From: Nanobdellota archaeon
Lineage (GTDB): Archaea; Nanobdellota; Nanobdellia; Woesearchaeales; CG1-02-33-12
Assembly (NCBI GenBank): GCA_018901315.1
Contig: JAHIFA010000016.1
Location: 1 to 14,467 of the forward strand
Length of the DNA stretch: 14,467 nt
Direction of reading: 5' to 3'
Shown here: positions 9,158 to 14,467 of the stretch, in pieces
Layout of the letters: each line of letters starts with the position of its first letter
How positions within the stretch are numbered: position 1 is the stretch's first letter
Position numbers and translations under genes: made by a program
Notes under the pieces: generated by a model
What the model saw: only the letters and a program-made list of their open reading frames with translations
The model's database searches: none
What the model was told of the DNA's origin: nothing

Positions 9158-9367
9158 ATGAAAATAATAATAACAGAAAGATCAGAAAACGAAAGAGATA
9201 GCGAAATAGTAAAGTGTTTGGGAATAATATGTCCTGCATGTAACAAACAAATTTACTTCAAGCTTTCTATGCTGGATTATTGCAGTGCTTTATATTGCTT
9301 TTACTGCCATAATCGTTTTGATGCAAATGAAATTTCTAAGTCAGTAGAAAGTTTTATTTCCAAATAA
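9158..9367 (+). CDS. Small zinc-ribbon protein, unknown function
   Basis: The 69-residue protein has two cysteine knuckles, CPAC at 25-28 and CFYC at 47-50, the spacing of a zinc ribbon. An extra Cys at 20 and 42 and a His at 51 are also present. No other domain is visible. Zinc ribbons of this size occur in transcription factors, ribosome-associated proteins and many uncharacterised archaeal proteins, so no role is assigned. It is the only plus-strand gene between the minus-strand tRNA-Asp and tRNA-Tyr. An AT-rich TATA-like stretch (9135-9147) lies just upstream, a little close for a leaderless start. There is no strong Shine-Dalgarno sequence. Confidence 0.75.
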   Translation: MKIIITERSENERDSEIVKCLGIICPACNKQIYFKLSMLDYCSALYCFYCHNRFDANEISKSVESFISK

Positions 9368-9382
9368 GCTTTAAAAGAATAC

Positions 9383-9505
9383 TCCCCGCTGCCAGATTCG
9401 AACCAGCAACCTTCCGGTAACAGCTGTCTGCATTTCATCCATTCTCAAACGAGATAGTCGGGCAGAATCTACAGCCGAACGCTCTAGCCGTTGAGCTAAG
9501 CGGGG
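9383..9505 (-). tRNA. tRNA-Tyr (anticodon GTA) with intron
   Basis: The acceptor CCCCGCT/AGCGGGG has C1-G72, the archaeal/eukaryotic TyrRS identity pair, and discriminator A. The D-stem is GCTC/GAGC, the anticodon stem TTCGG/CCGGA, and the T-arm GCTGG-TTCGAAT-CTGGC. The anticodon loop is CTGTAG|A after removal of a 50-nt intron at 37/38, giving a 73-nt tRNA. No CCA is encoded. The gene has its own TATA box 24-32 nt upstream. Confidence 0.96.
9419..9468 (-). other. 50-nt intron at 37/38 of tRNA-Tyr
   Basis: The intron is at the standard archaeal position, one base 3' of the anticodon. The boundaries are set by the mature loop CTGTAG|A. The 3-nt bulges would be AG^A and TT^A. The central helix CTGT with GCTG has one T-T mismatch and one wobble, so the BHB is relaxed. 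Inside, TCTGC pairs with GCAGA, and TCTC-GTTT-GAGA forms a hairpin. No C/D-box motifs were found. Confidence 0.82.
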
Positions 9506-9528
9506 ATTAAAGAAGAGAAAATTATTTT

Positions 9529-9537
9529 ATTTATATA
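9529..9537 (-). promoter_or_regulatory. TATA box of tRNA-Tyr
   Basis: TATATAAAT on the minus strand lies 24-32 nt before the first tRNA base, the expected archaeal spacing for transcription starting at or near the 5' end. Confidence 0.65.
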
Positions 9538-9554
9538 GCTTTTGTTTTCAAATT

Positions 9555-9561
9555 AAAAAAA
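9555..9561 (-). terminator. Oligo-T terminator after the membrane protein gene
   Basis: Seven T residues on the minus strand begin 3 nt after the stop codon of the gene at 9565-11007. The T-run lies upstream of the tRNA-Tyr TATA box and so separates the two transcription units. Confidence 0.55.
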
Positions 9562-9564
9562 GAA

Positions 9565-11007
9565 CTATTTAATAGAAAGGCTTACACTGTTTGAGTGTGT
9601 AATAACATCCTTTCCTTTTTCATTCTCATACTTGATAACTGCAGGTGGCAGTTTAAACCCTCCAAGTATGCCTAACTTTGATTTTATTTTGTAGGTTATT
9701 ATCCTTTCCTCATATTTTTCAAGAACCTCTATGTTCCACTTAATAATATTGCTGCTTTTCTCGTGAGATATAATCTTATCTGGCTTAAGAGTTCCTATCT
9801 GGAATTCTCTTTCTATATCTGCAATATTTGGAACACGATCAATTATTACAACATTCTTAATTACCCTTGATGTTATGTTCTTTACATTCATCATAATCTT
9901 CATATTGATTATTCCACCATCTTTTGTATTCAAGACCACTGCCTGTTTCTTTACTACTATTGGGCTTCTGAATACATAATATAATATTGTCAAAATTATT
10001 GCAATAGTTATAATAGCAACCAATGGCCTAAAATTTTTAACAACAATTATTTCTGTTTTTGCACCTGGCTTTAAATCAACATCCAATGCCCTGTATCTTT
10101 TTCCGTCCTCTTTCAAAACATATGTTTTTGGATTTGTTGATGTTACAATGTCTTTAAAGAATCCCATCTCTATCTTGAGAGTTTCCTGCTTTCTTATATT
10201 TCCGTCATTTGTGTATGTTATCTTTTTCTCTGTTTTCAGGAATGATTTTTCTAATTCTGATGATTCTATAATGTCTGAGTAAGCTATTATCTCAATTGGT
10301 ATGTCCTCTATAGTTCTTATGCTGTTTCCATCAACATAAAGATTGAATGTTACCGTATCTTTTTTTGGCGGTTCCAGAGGGTCAAGAGAATATGTTACAA
10401 TAATAGTTTTTTCTTCTAACGGCCCAATAGAGGTTATTACCTCTTTGTTTATAACAATGCTTGACAGCTTTATTTTCATCTCTGTGATATTAAGATTATT
10501 TCTATTTCTCAAATCAATTGTTATCCTGATAACCTCTCTGGAGTCTACCTTTTCAGGAATACTGACCTCGGCTGTTACTGTTGGTGGATATTCTCCTGCA
10601 AGCTTGCCTGATTTTAAATAAATTGGAGCATATATCTTTTCTGATAGGTTTGTTTTAAGTGATTTTACTATAACTGGAATTCTGTATAAGCTAGGTGGCA
10701 TTTCAGAAACAGCCATTATCAAAACATTTATTTTTTTGGTTTCACCTTTATTTATTGTTAAGTAAGAATCCTTTGGCGGAATTATTTGAATGCTCCACTT
10801 TGGATTGATTCCAAAGCTTATTTTAAATTGGTCATTAAAACCTTGATTGTTTGTTATGGAAACATAGACTTCTGCTGGCTCCATGTAAACTACCTTATCT
10901 TTAACGGCCTCATAATTCACTGAAAATTCTGATAATGCAGAGGCAAGTGAGATACTTAATAAAGATACAATAAGTAACAAGAAAAATGCTTTTTTAGGCC
11001 AATTCAT
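9565..11007 (-). CDS. Secreted/membrane-anchored beta-sandwich protein, unknown function
   Basis: The 480-residue protein has a Sec signal peptide: basic MNWPKK, a hydrophobic core, and likely cleavage after LASA near residue 24. Residues about 27-325 look like two or three Ig-like/CARDB-type beta domains (for example VYVSITNNQGFNDQFKISF and ITIDLRNRNNLNITEMKIKL), common in archaeal envelope proteins. A single transmembrane helix at about 328-347 is followed by FR and then by about 130 residues that again read as a beta domain (VIKNVVIIDRVPNI, YEERIITYKIKSK, resembling DUF11). The start is supported by GGTGG upstream and a TATA box at 11040-11051. The gene stands alone, and its role is unknown. 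Confidence 0.85.
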   Translation of the reverse strand: MNWPKKAFFLLLIVSLLSISLASALSEFSVNYEAVKDKVVYMEPAEVYVSITNNQGFNDQFKISFGINPKWSIQIIPPKDSYLTINKGETKKINVLIMAVSEMPPSLYRIPVIVKSLKTNLSEKIYAPIYLKSGKLAGEYPPTVTAEVSIPEKVDSREVIRITIDLRNRNNLNITEMKIKLSSIVINKEVITSIGPLEEKTIIVTYSLDPLEPPKKDTVTFNLYVDGNSIRTIEDIPIEIIAYSDIIESSELEKSFLKTEKKITYTNDGNIRKQETLKIEMGFFKDIVTSTNPKTYVLKEDGKRYRALDVDLKPGAKTEIIVVKNFRPLVAIITIAIILTILYYVFRSPIVVKKQAVVLNTKDGGIINMKIMMNVKNITSRVIKNVVIIDRVPNIADIEREFQIGTLKPDKIISHEKSSNIIKWNIEVLEKYEERIITYKIKSKLGILGGFKLPPAVIKYENEKGKDVITHSNSVSLSIK

Positions 11008-11039
11008 TCACTACCACCACTTATTTATTAAATAGGGCA

Positions 11040-11051
11040 TTTATATATAAA
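11040..11051 (-). promoter_or_regulatory. TATA box of the membrane protein gene
   Basis: The minus strand reads TTTATATATAAA about 33-44 nt before the ATG at 11007. A start near 11018 would leave a short leader that includes GGTGGT, a Shine-Dalgarno-like sequence. Confidence 0.5.
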
Positions 11052-11091
11052 TGTTTCTAAAGTTTACGGAACTGCTAAGAATTTCAAAGCA

Positions 11092-11155
11092 CTTGCGAGC
11101 TAAGGGGATTTGACTTTTAACCAAAATCCTCTATGCGTGCCAGCTTAGCAAGAAG
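11092..11155 (-). repeat. Intron-like structured element 3' of tRNA-Pro
   Basis: This 64-nt stretch begins 3 nt after the tRNA-Pro discriminator. Its first 23 nt (11155-11133) are identical to bases 4-26 of the 102-nt T-loop intron. Its last 11 nt (11102-11092, TAGCTCGCAAG) match the intron's last 11 nt (TAGCTCGGAAG) with one change. Between them is a hairpin with 9-bp arms (11103-11111 and 11124-11132) and a 12-nt loop. CTTGC and GCAAG close the element. No flanking exon sequence is seen here, so it is not a second tRNA. It may be a relic or a free-standing copy of the intron. Confidence 0.75.
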
Positions 11156-11172
11156 ATATGGGGCCGCCGAGA

Positions 11173-11274
11173 CTTCCGAGCTAGTTGCGAACTCTAATTT
11201 TTGCGAGCGAAGCGAGCTCGGTGGGCTTGCTGTTAGGCAATGCCCGCCATGCGTGCCAGCTTAGCAAGAAGCTG
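11173..11274 (-). other. 102-nt T-loop intron (position 59/60) of tRNA-Pro
   Basis: The fold is a complete BHB. The outer helix is the T-stem, the central helix is exon TTCG with intron CGGA, and the inner helix is AGCT with AGCT. The bulges are AA^C and AG^T. A further TTGC/GCAA helix extends the inner stem. The body contains an 11-bp hairpin (11220-11230 with 11237-11248, one bulged T) and the tandem GCTCGC-TTC-GCTCGC. No ORF and no C/D-box motifs were found. It sits at the same position as the tRNA-Asp intron but is unrelated in sequence. Confidence 0.88.
11249..11271 (-). repeat. 23-bp direct repeat, copy within the tRNA-Pro intron
   Basis: This block is identical to 11133-11155 and lies 116 bp away from it in the same orientation. 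On the minus strand it starts CTTCTTGCTAAG and ends CACGCAT. Both copies start 3 nt after a tRNA exon end (after CAG here, after TAT in the other copy), and both are followed immediately by a hairpin of different sequence. Confidence 0.92.
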
Positions 11275-11295
11275 TTCGAACTCGGGTTACCAGCT

Positions 11296-11307
11296 TTCCG
11301 GAAAACT
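11296..11307 (-). other. 12-nt intron at 37/38 of tRNA-Pro
   Basis: The intron AGTTTTCCGGAA is very short. The BHB has outer stem CCAGC/GCTGG, central helix TCGG with CCGG (one wobble), bulges GG^A and AA^A, and a 5-nt terminal loop GTTTT. The two bulges and central helix fit exactly, which supports the cut sites. Confidence 0.85.
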
Positions 11308-11371
11308 CCCCGAGCTGGAATGATAGCCAGACTACACTACGGCCCCAATTATAAAGAAAAATAAGGAAGAC

Positions 11372-11379
11372 ATATTAAA
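11372..11379 (-). promoter_or_regulatory. TATA box of tRNA-Pro
   Basis: TTTAATAT on the minus strand lies 26-33 nt before the first tRNA base, in the short gap after the rad50 stop. The spacing fits an archaeal tRNA promoter. Confidence 0.55.
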
Positions 11380-11390
11380 TCTTTTTGATT

Positions 11391-12896
11391 TCAGATAGAA
11401 ACAACAGAGCTTATGTGTTCGTTTTTGTTTATCCTCATGATATTGTTGACAAAGCTTTCTATCTTGCTTTCATGAGACACAATGATTGACTGCTTTACGT
11501 TCAGCTGGTCAAACACAGCCTTGACCTTATCAAGCTGGTCTGTTGAAAAGCCATCTGTCGGCTCATCAAGAATTATGAGGTCTTTTGTTTTTATTCCCCC
11601 AATAATATTGTTTATAACCTTATTAAGTGCAAGCCTGTAAGCTAAAGCAAGCGATGTTCTCTCCCCCCCGCTAAGATATTCAATGCTTGTTTCATAATCA
11701 TTCTGCTCTATTATTGGAGTAAATTCATCATCAAGCCTTACGCTGATATTCTCTTCTTCCATTAAAATATTGAACCAATCCTTAAAGAGCTCATTGAACT
11801 CATGATAAACCCTTGACATAATCTGCCTTTCCATTACTGACATAAGCTTTATGAAATAATTATCAAGCCAGTTCCTCATTTGTTTAAGGTAATTAATTTT
11901 TTTCTTGATTCTTAATTTTTCATCTATCTCTTTTTCCAATCCTTTAATTGCTTTGTTAATTCCCTCTGCTTCATTGTCAAGCTGTGCTTTTTTTATTGCC
12001 AAAAGGGTTTCATCTGAGATTGCCTTTTCAAGCTCTTCTTTCACTCTCTTGTATTTTTCTTCTATCCTATTAAACTTTTTTATCTTATCATTAAGTTCTA
12101 TCTTTAAATTATTTATTTCTCCAACATCTTTTTTTAACAATGCAATACTTTTTAAGATTTCCCCCATATTTTTATTTTTTTCATCCCTAAGATTCACCAG
12201 GTTCTGCTTTTCATTTAACATAGTATTTGCTTTACGAATTTTTTTAAGCAAATCCTTTGATTCAAAAATCTTATTTTTTATTTCATCTAAATTTTTTGCA
12301 GTTATAGAATCAAGCTCTTTCCTAATTTTATCCTCATCTAGACCCAACTTATTGAGTGATTTTTGTTTTTCAATAATCCCTTTACCAAGTTGCTCAAACC
12401 CTTTTATTTCAATTTTTAATATATCAACTGTTTTTTCTTTCTGCAGCAGGCTTTCTAGTTTTATATTTAAATTCTTGAGATTATCATTAAGCTCATTTTT
12501 TCTTTTATTTTCTTTTTTTAAAATTTCAATACATTCTTTTACTTTTTTATCCTCAAGATCATCAATGTATCTTTTATGCTCTGCTGTTAATTCCTGTGAG
12601 CATGTAGGGCATTTATCTGATTTTAGAATATCCTTTCTTATTTTTTCTGATTTTTCTTTATTAACCTCTTTTTCATTAATTACTAAACTTATTTTTTTAA
12701 TCTCATCTTCTGCCTCATTAATCTTTTTCTTAATACTTTCTTTTTTATTCAATTCCTCTTGAAGCTGGTCGAGCATGCTTTTCTTTAGAATAAGATTCTT
12801 GGACTCTTCTGACTTTTCTGATATTTCTTCCTGAAACTCTTTTTTTCTTTTTTGCAGTGAATTGCTTTTTTCAGTCAATTCAACTTTCTTCTGCAT
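11391..12896 (-). CDS. rad50: Rad50 ATPase, C-terminal part (separate frame)
   Basis: The 501 residues hold the second half of a Rad50 SMC-type ATPase: coiled coil, zinc hook CPTC at 96-99, the returning coil, then the C-terminal ATPase lobe. The signature motif LSGGE is at 408-412, Walker B LIILDEP at 440-446, and the switch His at 475 (VSHE). Rad50 works with Mre11 in double-strand-break end processing. The frame stays open upstream of this ATG to 12947 and overlaps the end of the N-terminal ORF. ATG at 12896 is therefore probably not a true start unless the halves are made separately. No Walker A lies in this part, so it cannot form a full ATP site alone. Confidence 0.92.
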   Translation of the reverse strand: MQKKVELTEKSNSLQKRKKEFQEEISEKSEESKNLILKKSMLDQLQEELNKKESIKKKINEAEDEIKKISLVINEKEVNKEKSEKIRKDILKSDKCPTCSQELTAEHKRYIDDLEDKKVKECIEILKKENKRKNELNDNLKNLNIKLESLLQKEKTVDILKIEIKGFEQLGKGIIEKQKSLNKLGLDEDKIRKELDSITAKNLDEIKNKIFESKDLLKKIRKANTMLNEKQNLVNLRDEKNKNMGEILKSIALLKKDVGEINNLKIELNDKIKKFNRIEEKYKRVKEELEKAISDETLLAIKKAQLDNEAEGINKAIKGLEKEIDEKLRIKKKINYLKQMRNWLDNYFIKLMSVMERQIMSRVYHEFNELFKDWFNILMEEENISVRLDDEFTPIIEQNDYETSIEYLSGGERTSLALAYRLALNKVINNIIGGIKTKDLIILDEPTDGFSTDQLDKVKAVFDQLNVKQSIIVSHESKIESFVNNIMRINKNEHISSVVSI

Positions 12897-12925
12897 TAAA
12901 TAATTATATTCATTCTCTCTTTTTA

Positions 12926-13864
12926 CTACTGATTTTCCACTTCTGATTCATTTTCTTTTAATATATCTATTTTGAAGTTTTCTATCTTTGCATTAAGCTC
13001 TTTTATGCTTTTATCCAGAACTTCTGTATTTTCTTTGTAATCATGTATTAGCGTAACTTTCTCTTTAAGCCTCGTGTTTGCTACTTCTTCTTTTTTCCTT
13101 AGTTCATTTAGTTCATTAATATCTTCCTCTAGCTGGACTCTGCCTTCCTTTTTTTCCTTAACAACAGATTCTGCTGCCTTTATCTTTGGTTTTAACTCAT
13201 CTGCTTTTGTTATCACATTCTTTAACTCATTCTCTCTTTCTTTTTTCTGCTTCTTTTTTTCTTCAAGATCAAAAATCATCCCGCCAAATTCCTTTGTTTT
13301 CTCTCTTATTTCTCTTATTATAATTTGGGTATTTTCCCTGATTCTCTTGTACTTGTCAATCTGAAAAACCCTTCTTAATGTGTCAAGCCGGTAATCTTTT
13401 TCGTCAAGCAATATCTGTTTCATCTCTTCCTGCGGAGTATAAACAGTATACCTGTAAATCAATGATTTTGTTTTTGTAACAAGCTCTTTAGGATAGCCTA
13501 AGAGGTCAAGAATTTTTGATTTAAGCTCAACAGCAGTTCCCTCTGTTTTCTTTCCGCCTATTATTATAAATCCAGAGTCCTGCCTTACATCGTTACCTTG
13601 CCTTTTTAATGCCCTTTTTATTGTTATGTCTTTACTGTCAAGACAAAAGTTCAGTTCAACAGAACCCTTTGTTTTGCCATTTCTTAAAAGGGAACTCCCA
13701 GACAGGGATCTCATTATGCCAAAAAGTGCAAACTCTATTGCTAATAGTATTGTTGATTTTCCACTTCCTATATCACCACTTAAAAGAACAGGGCCTTCTG
13801 GAAATTCTATTGTTTGCTTAGTGTAGCTTCTTATGTTCTCAAGCTTCACATATTTTATTATCAT
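12926..13864 (-). CDS. rad50: Rad50 ATPase, N-terminal part (ends at a frame change)
   Basis: The 312 residues hold the N-terminal ATPase lobe and first coil of Rad50. The N-terminal KLENIRSY is typical of Rad50, Walker A GDIGSGKST is at 30-38, and the Q-loop VYTPQEEM has Gln145. From about residue 180 to the end it is charged coiled coil. The ORF stops at TAG (12928-12926) in mid-coil. One added base in the A4 run at 12936-12933 would continue it into the downstream frame, giving a single protein of about 824 residues with the hook cysteines near 419, the normal Rad50 layout. mre11, often adjacent in archaea, is not in the window. Confidence 0.93.
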   Translation of the reverse strand: MIIKYVKLENIRSYTKQTIEFPEGPVLLSGDIGSGKSTILLAIEFALFGIMRSLSGSSLLRNGKTKGSVELNFCLDSKDITIKRALKRQGNDVRQDSGFIIIGGKKTEGTAVELKSKILDLLGYPKELVTKTKSLIYRYTVYTPQEEMKQILLDEKDYRLDTLRRVFQIDKYKRIRENTQIIIREIREKTKEFGGMIFDLEEKKKQKKERENELKNVITKADELKPKIKAAESVVKEKKEGRVQLEEDINELNELRKKEEVANTRLKEKVTLIHDYKENTEVLDKSIKELNAKIENFKIDILKENESEVENQ

Positions 13865-13886
13865 ATATTGTAAAATATTCCCAAGG

Positions 13887-13900
13887 TTTTTATATTTAAT
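13887..13900 (-). promoter_or_regulatory. TATA box of rad50
   Basis: The minus-strand stretch ATTAAATATAAAAA is centred about 29 nt before the ATG at 13864. This is leaderless spacing, and there is no Shine-Dalgarno sequence before the start. Confidence 0.55.
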
Positions 13901-13949
13901 TGAAATAAAAACAGCATATCTTAAGAGTTACTACTTTTAAATAGAAAAA

Positions 13950-13960
13950 TATTTAAATAA
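13950..13960 (+). promoter_or_regulatory. TATA box of the divergent plus-strand operon
   Basis: TATTTAAATAA lies 21-31 nt before the ATG at 13981 and is preceded by the A-rich GAAAAA, a BRE-like context. The transcript is predicted to be leaderless. The first gene lacks a Shine-Dalgarno sequence. Confidence 0.55.
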
Positions 13961-13980
13961 ATGTAATTATTTATTAAAAT

Positions 13981-14301
13981 ATGAAAGAATATAAAGATAT
14001 TTTTGATACAATGTTAATGTATGATTTTGTTTGTTGCCAACCTGGGAAATATAAGAAATATGCTAACAATTTAAGCGAAGAAAACAAACAAAAATGTTTA
14101 AAAGTCTATAATTGCCTTAAAGAGATTAGCCCTGGACTTCTTGATGGAAAGGACATCACCCAAAAAATTATTGAAATTGAGAAAAATCAGGAATCTGATT
14201 TAAACATAAAAAAGAAGAACAAATATTATTCAGTAGATATTAGACTTCAAGGTTTAGATATAGAGCTTGCGCATTTTGAGGCTGTTGATTTAACTAAATA
14301 G
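13981..14301 (+). CDS. Unknown 106-residue protein
   Basis: I do not recognise a family. The protein is soluble and mixed in character. It begins MKEYKDIFDTMLMYDFVCCQ, with a Cys pair at 18-19 and another Cys at 39 and 45, then a lysine-rich middle (NIKKKNKYYSVDI) and a C-terminal segment that looks like beta strands ending in an acidic patch. It has no signal peptide or membrane helix. It is the first gene of a two-gene unit, diverging from rad50. The stop TAG overlaps the ribosome-binding site of the next gene. Confidence 0.7.
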   Translation: MKEYKDIFDTMLMYDFVCCQPGKYKKYANNLSEENKQKCLKVYNCLKEISPGLLDGKDITQKIIEIEKNQESDLNIKKKNKYYSVDIRLQGLDIELAHFEAVDLTK

Positions 14302-14306
14302 GGAGG
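14301..14306 (+). promoter_or_regulatory. Shine-Dalgarno sequence of the last gene
   Basis: GGGAGG starts on the last base of the preceding stop codon and ends 7 nt before ATG 14314. It is the strongest Shine-Dalgarno sequence in the window. It contrasts with the leaderless first gene of the unit and fixes the start of the second. Confidence 0.8.
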
Positions 14307-14313
14307 AAAAAAG

Positions 14314-14467
14314 ATGCCTACAAAGAATATAGAAGAAACATTTAAGGGAAAAATTATAGACAGAAACGATGATCAAGAAGGAATCCACATATTAGTTAAG
14401 GTTTCTGAAGAAGATTCATTAGTGATTTGTTGCAAGGGTTATAACTTGCTGTTTGACAAGGAAATGA
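14314..14467 (+). CDS. Unknown protein, N-terminal fragment
   Basis: The frame runs off the right edge after 51 codons. The visible part starts MPTKNIEETFKGKIIDRN and continues with ILVKVSEEDSLVICCKGYN, which suggests an alternating beta-strand fold with a Cys pair. No family is recognised. It is probably cotranscribed with the 106-residue gene, 12 nt upstream. Both proteins are small and contain a CC pair, but no homology between them is claimed. Confidence 0.65.
   Translation, partial: MPTKNIEETFKGKIIDRNDDQEGIHILVKVSEEDSLVICCKGYNLLFDKEM

Larger units (their letters stand above)
11159..11346 (-). tRNA. tRNA-Pro (anticodon GGG) with two introns
   Basis: The acceptor is GGGGCCG/CGGCCCC with discriminator A. 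The anticodon stem CCAGC/GCTGG encloses 19 nt, and the T-stem CCGAG/CTCGG encloses 109 nt. Removing 12 nt (11296-11307) and 102 nt (11173-11274) gives a 74-nt cloverleaf with anticodon loop TCGGGGA and T-loop TTCGAAT. The D-arm matches that of tRNA-Asp in length. Position 33 is then C, not the near-invariant U. An alternative 14-nt first intron would give anticodon CGG with U33 but needs a 4-bp stem. Either way the isoacceptor is Pro. Confidence 0.9.

Noticed and set aside
9419..9468. Unusual intron in tRNA-Tyr
   Set aside because: Introns at 37/38 are the standard archaeal position. The relaxed central helix is not rare, so it is annotated but not scored as novel.
11092..11155. Another tRNA gene, as the plus strand contains CTTTTAA like a Lys anticodon loop
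   Set aside because: The stem around it is mismatched for a 7-nt loop, and no acceptor stem, D-arm or T-arm can be drawn on either strand.
11203..11220. Start of a CRISPR-like or tandem repeat array (GCGAGC-GAA-GCGAGC)
   Set aside because: Only two 6-nt units are present, inside the tRNA-Pro intron, with no spacer pattern.
11905..12762. Long plus-strand ORF of 285 residues opposite rad50
   Set aside because: It is rich in Ser, Phe and Leu, as expected for the antisense of a Lys/Glu-rich coiled coil, and has no promoter or recognisable domain.
12926..12947. Programmed -1 frameshift joining the rad50 halves
   Set aside because: The overlap has no X XXY YYZ slippery heptamer in the correct frame and no clear downstream stimulatory hairpin. 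A simple one-base deletion in the A-run explains it better.

Overview
The window is archaeal. It carries split RNA polymerase genes (B''/B' and A'/A''), RpoH, L30e, a two-KH archaeal NusA and S12 in the usual archaeal order. It also has tRNA introns with bulge-helix-bulge (BHB) folds, no encoded tRNA CCA ends, and TATA boxes at leaderless spacing. The AT-rich sequence, compact operon and signal-peptide/Ig-like membrane protein suggest a DPANN-type lineage such as Woesearchaeota. That placement is inference.

Layout. Bases 1-158 hold the 3' end of an unidentified plus-strand gene, convergent with the operon. Bases 267-8673 (minus) are a nearly gapless operon: rpoH, rpoB2 (B''), rpoB1 (B'), rpoA1 (A'), rpoA2 (A''), rpl30e, nusA, rps12. 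tRNA-Asp and tRNA-Lys lie directly upstream on the same strand and leave no room for a promoter of the operon's own, so polymerase and tRNA expression may be coupled. Bases 8891-9157 are AT-rich regulatory DNA. A small plus-strand zinc-ribbon gene (9158-9367) is followed by tRNA-Tyr with a 50-nt intron. Bases 9565-11007 encode a secreted or membrane-anchored beta-sandwich protein. Bases 11092-11346 hold a tRNA-Pro with two introns and a structured repeat next to it. Bases 11391-13864 encode Rad50, broken into two ORFs by a frame change in the coiled coil. Two unidentified plus-strand genes (13981-14301 and 14314 to the end) form a divergent operon.

The most unusual content is in the tRNA genes. 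tRNA-Asp and tRNA-Pro both carry introns inside the T-loop at position 59/60 (18 nt and 102 nt). Each has a BHB whose predicted cuts restore a canonical TTCRAAT T-loop. tRNA-Pro also has a 12-nt intron at 37/38. The 102-nt intron has a partial copy immediately 3' of the same tRNA. The two copies share an identical 23-nt 5' block and a near-identical 11-nt 3' block, but the hairpin after the 5' block is different in sequence and alike in shape. This looks like duplication of a tRNA intron, or a structured RNA element that settled both in a tRNA and beside it.
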